NCBI GenBank assembly: GCA_942493245.1
Contig: OW818685.1
Span: 1,550,001-1,614,000, forward strand
DNA from: DAOPYU01 sp942493245
GTDB taxonomy: Bacteria; Sumerlaeota; Sumerlaeia; UBA8349
Direction of reading: 5' to 3'
DNA: 64,000 nt
Shown in pieces: positions 61,795-64,000 of the stretch. Numbering within the stretch: position 1 is the stretch's first letter; each line of letters opens with the position of its first letter. The position numbers and the translations under genes are program-made. Under the pieces are notes generated by a model, which saw only the letters and a list, made by a program, of their open reading frames with translations, was not told the DNA's origin and did no database searches.

Positions 61795-62952
61795 TTAGTC
61801 GAGATACGACTTCCGGTTCGACTCGAGGGCCGGTTTCCCAAGCGCCCGAAAGACTTCCAGCAATTGTTCCGGCGACAGATCTTCGGCGCGCAGGTTGAGG
61901 TCCAGCCCCAGCCGGGTCAGCGCTTCGGCAACCTGTTCTTTGGTGAGTTGCCCGTGACTGGCCGCCATCAGGGAACGGCTCATAAACTTGCGCCGCTGCG
62001 CGAAGGCCGCGTCCACAAAGGCAAAGAAAGACTCGCGTTCCCTCGGATCGGCAATGAGGGGACCGCCTGGGCGCGGGGTCAGGCGCACCAGCGCCGAGTG
62101 GACCTTGGGCGGGGGAAGAAAACTGCCCGGCGAGACGGTGAAGAGGGTTTCCGCTTTGTAACGCGTGAGAATCTTTACGGCCAGAATGCCGTAATTGCGA
62201 TGGCCCGGCGCAGCGGACAGCCGGTGAGCCACTTCGCGCTGCATCAGAAGACAGATCGAGGCGAACTCGACCGGAGACGCGATCAACTTGAACAGGATGG
62301 GGGATGTCAGGTGGTAGGGAATGTTGCCCGCAATTCGGATATTGAGTGTCTCGCCAGCCTCGGCCAGCGCGGGCGTTTTCTTCACGGTGTTTTCCAACAC
62401 CTCCTGGAGGTTCACCTTCATAAAGTCGGCATAGAGAACCTGCACATTGCCCATCGGCAGGAGTTCGCGTTCGTGGATGGACTGGAACCGTTCGTCGAGT
62501 TCCACTGCCAGAAGGCCGCCCGCGTGGGGCGCGATCAGTTCTGTCAGGTTCCCCAGGCCGCACCCGATTTCGAGGACCAGCGAATGCGGATCGGGTGTGA
62601 TTGAGGTGGCGATTTTCTGAAGCGCGCCCTGGTTAACGAGAAAGTTCTGCCCCAGTCCTTTCTTCAGTGCCAGCCCCGCCGTGCTCAGGATGTGCGAGAG
62701 TCGGCTCATGCGGCGTGGAGCGGCGGCAGAGGGCTTCTCCTCCGGAGTCTCTCTCCGGGATCTTTTCTCCAATGGCTTGGGTTTTCCGCCAAGGGCTTTG
62801 TCGGTCGCTTTCCCTCTCGCAGGCTTGCCGGCTGCTTTCCCGCTGGCGGTTTTGGCGGGAGCCTTCCCTCCGGTGGCTTTGGCGGGCGCTTTCGCCTTTG
62901 CCTTCGGTTTTGTCGGACGTTTCGGCTCTTTTTCTTTTCTTCCCCAGGCCAT
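61795..62952 (-). CDS. rsmA: 16S rRNA dimethyladenosine transferase RsmA (KsgA) with a basic N-terminal tail
   Basis: 385 residues. The catalytic core from about residue 83 is a normal KsgA: KKGLGQNFLVN, LEIGCGLGNLTELI (SAM loop), VELDERF, AGNIPYHLTSPIL (the NIPY motif), and the C-terminal domain with RRKFMSRSL. It dimethylates A1518 and A1519 of 16S rRNA. The first ~80 residues are an unusual Lys/Ala/Pro/Gly tail (KAKAPAKATGGKAPAKTASG and similar), like histone H1 tails. An internal ATG at 62709 would remove the tail but lacks a ribosome site, while GAAAGAAAG precedes the ATG at 62952, so the tail is probably made. Confidence 0.93.
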   Translation of the reverse strand: MAWGRKEKEPKRPTKPKAKAKAPAKATGGKAPAKTASGKAAGKPARGKATDKALGGKPKPLEKRSRRETPEEKPSAAAPRRMSRLSHILSTAGLALKKGLGQNFLVNQGALQKIATSITPDPHSLVLEIGCGLGNLTELIAPHAGGLLAVELDERFQSIHERELLPMGNVQVLYADFMKVNLQEVLENTVKKTPALAEAGETLNIRIAGNIPYHLTSPILFKLIASPVEFASICLLMQREVAHRLSAAPGHRNYGILAVKILTRYKAETLFTVSPGSFLPPPKVHSALVRLTPRPGGPLIADPRERESFFAFVDAAFAQRRKFMSRSLMAASHGQLTKEQVAEALTRLGLDLNLRAEDLSPEQLLEVFRALGKPALESNRKSYLD

Positions 62953-63015
62953 GTGGCGGTTCTTTCTTTCAAGTGAATTTGGATGACCCGCATGCGGGTA
63001 TTGGCGAATCGGGTG

Positions 63016-63465
63016 TTACCCTCTCAACAGAGTCAACAGGTGAAAGCCCGTTTCCGGGTCGCGAACGCGTTCGGCGTTCAGGCCGAGCCATTCGATGATA
63101 ACGACTTCCAGGATCAGGAAGCAATCCGCCGTTTCGCGCGGACACCCCACGAGGGCTTTGTCCTCACGCCCGATTCCCGCGTGCAGGTGGAGCGACGGTT
63201 TCCCTTCGCAGGGAAACAGGGTTCCGACACCGACGATTTCCCGCGCGTCGTCGAAGCGTTGGACCATTGGTTGAAGATTTTCCAACGAGTGCGGGTTGGC
63301 GGGACCGGTGATTACGCCTCCGCGCCGAATCCCTCCCAGAATGAGGACGGAAGCGCACTGGACGTATTCTTTCTCGGCGAGGCCTTCGATTTCCGCATAA
63401 AGCGATTCGCCTTCCTCAAGCCGGGCCACAAACGTGCGTCCGATCCGGCATTCCTGGTATTCCAT
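63016..63465 (-). CDS. PPC/DUF296 domain protein
   Basis: 149 residues from the ATG at 63465 (GGGAGAACG upstream). It fits the bacterial PPC (plant and prokaryote conserved, DUF296) domain: FVARLEEGESLYAEIEGLAEKEYVQCASVLILGGIRRG, then VGVGTLFPCEGKPSLHLHAGIGREDKALVGCPR with the His-rich HLHAGIG metal site, and a closing VVIIEWLG strand. Plant relatives with AT-hook motifs bind DNA, but bacterial single-domain members lack hooks, and their role is unclear; metal-bound trimers are known. Longer in-frame starts upstream, up to 63813, are judged non-coding because they lack similarity and overlap the leader of the divergent gene. Confidence 0.8.
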   Translation of the reverse strand: MEYQECRIGRTFVARLEEGESLYAEIEGLAEKEYVQCASVLILGGIRRGGVITGPANPHSLENLQPMVQRFDDAREIVGVGTLFPCEGKPSLHLHAGIGREDKALVGCPRETADCFLILEVVIIEWLGLNAERVRDPETGFHLLTLLRG

Positions 63466-63752
63466 GATGAAGCGTTCTCCCTGTTCGTGGCGCGATGTGG
63501 ATAGAGAGTGCCGCAGAATCCGTTCATTCTGCAATTCCGGGCATTCCCACTCGATGAGCATAGACAATCGGCCTGGGGAATGCCAATTATTTCGATTTGA
63601 TTCCTTCAACCTTGCTTTTATTGATGTTCCTTCCAGTTCCTGAGATTCGATTTCAGTCTTTCCAAATCTGAAGTCAAGTGCTATAGGTTCCATCAGAAAA
63701 AAATCGGAATTCCGAGGAATCTGAAACCATCCGGTGAGGAGGGGAACGTAAA

Positions 63753-64000
63753 ATGTGGATTCGCGTCTGTCTGTTTTGTCTGTTTGGTGTGCTGAATGTG
63801 TCATTGCCTGCATCTACCCCGTTGTTCGATTTCGAGACGGATGCGGAAGTGAGCGCGTGGAAAAGCCTGCCCGAGCAGGCAAAACATCTGAAGCGATCCC
63901 CCTCGTTTGCGACGTCCGGGGCTTCTTCGCTGGTCTTTGCCACTCCCGCCTGGCGGCAGGGACTGCCCGAATGGCCCGCCTTTGAGGTCAAACCGCCGGT
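63753..64000 (+). CDS. Secreted protein, start only (beta-sandwich-like)
   Basis: 82 codons from the ATG at 63753, behind GAGGAGGGG, running off the right edge. A Sec signal peptide (WIRVCLFCLFGVLNVSLPAS) is followed by TPLFDFETDAEVSAWKSL and SSLVFATPAWRQGLPEWPAFEV, a pattern seen at the N-terminal carbohydrate-binding-like domain of secreted PVC glycoside hydrolase-like proteins. Function of the whole protein cannot be stated. Confidence 0.6.
   Translation, partial: MWIRVCLFCLFGVLNVSLPASTPLFDFETDAEVSAWKSLPEQAKHLKRSPSFATSGASSLVFATPAWRQGLPEWPAFEVKPP

Noticed and set aside
63466..63813. Long N-terminal extension of the PPC-domain protein
   Set aside because: The extra 116 residues show no similarity to the family, cross a region with poor coding pattern and overlap the start of the divergent secreted gene.

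Overview
The window is 64 kb of GC-rich bacterial DNA, densely packed with genes on both strands. The gene content points to the PVC superphylum, with Lentisphaerota, Kiritimatiellota or Verrucomicrobiota most likely. The reasons are secreted sugar phosphate isomerases and a Gfo/Idh/MocA oxidoreductase with twin-arginine signals, a DUF6807/PmoA-like protein, a GH29 fucosidase, PQQ-type propellers, a giant beta-helix/WD40 surface protein and a STAS-MlaE fusion. No marker here fixes the phylum; this is an inference from gene content.

Layout. 1-1060: a radical SAM enzyme (cut by the window edge) with a PqqD-like peptide chaperone, the core of a RiPP-type maturation locus. 1262-7679: rsmG, a secreted TIM-barrel isomerase, a GH29 alpha-L-fucosidase (minus), a secreted nitroreductase-like protein and a PQQ-like propeller. 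7767-19931: one gene for a secreted protein of about 4054 residues. 20445-36444: sensing and sugar use: two hybrid histidine kinases (one with OB-fold-like repeats and a PocR domain, one with a solute-binding sensor), a second sugar isomerase, an AraC regulator, a bifunctional fucokinase/GDP-fucose pyrophosphorylase, a DUF6807 protein and a Gfo/Idh/MocA oxidoreductase. Two divergent intergenic regions here share a 71-bp element that aligns without gaps. 36678-38981: a small zinc-ribbon protein and a secreted alkaline phosphatase. 39066-45278: a TetR (CecR-like) regulator with two palindromic operators, followed by an exporter of ybhGFSR type whose last gene carries a frameshift. 45541-49420: a complete Mla/MCE lipid transport operon. 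49863-52928: rpsO-pnp. 53315-55399: a YdcF-like protein, a leucine-rich-variant repeat membrane protein bracketed by two degraded recombinase ends, and tRNA-Leu(CAA). 55504-57858: a Wzm/Wzt polysaccharide exporter. 58017-64000: addB, rsmA with an unusual basic tail, a PPC/DUF296 protein and the start of a secreted protein.

How the parts may work together. The fucosidase can release L-fucose outside the cytoplasm, the fucokinase/pyrophosphorylase can turn it into GDP-fucose, and the Wzm/Wzt exporter shows that a surface polysaccharide is made. The AraC regulator and the shared promoter element probably tie the isomerase, fucokinase and DUF6807/oxidoreductase genes into one regulon. These links are inferred. 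The most noteworthy observations are the shared 71-bp element, the island-like stretch beside tRNA-Leu, the giant surface protein, the CecR-type operators and the broken permease.
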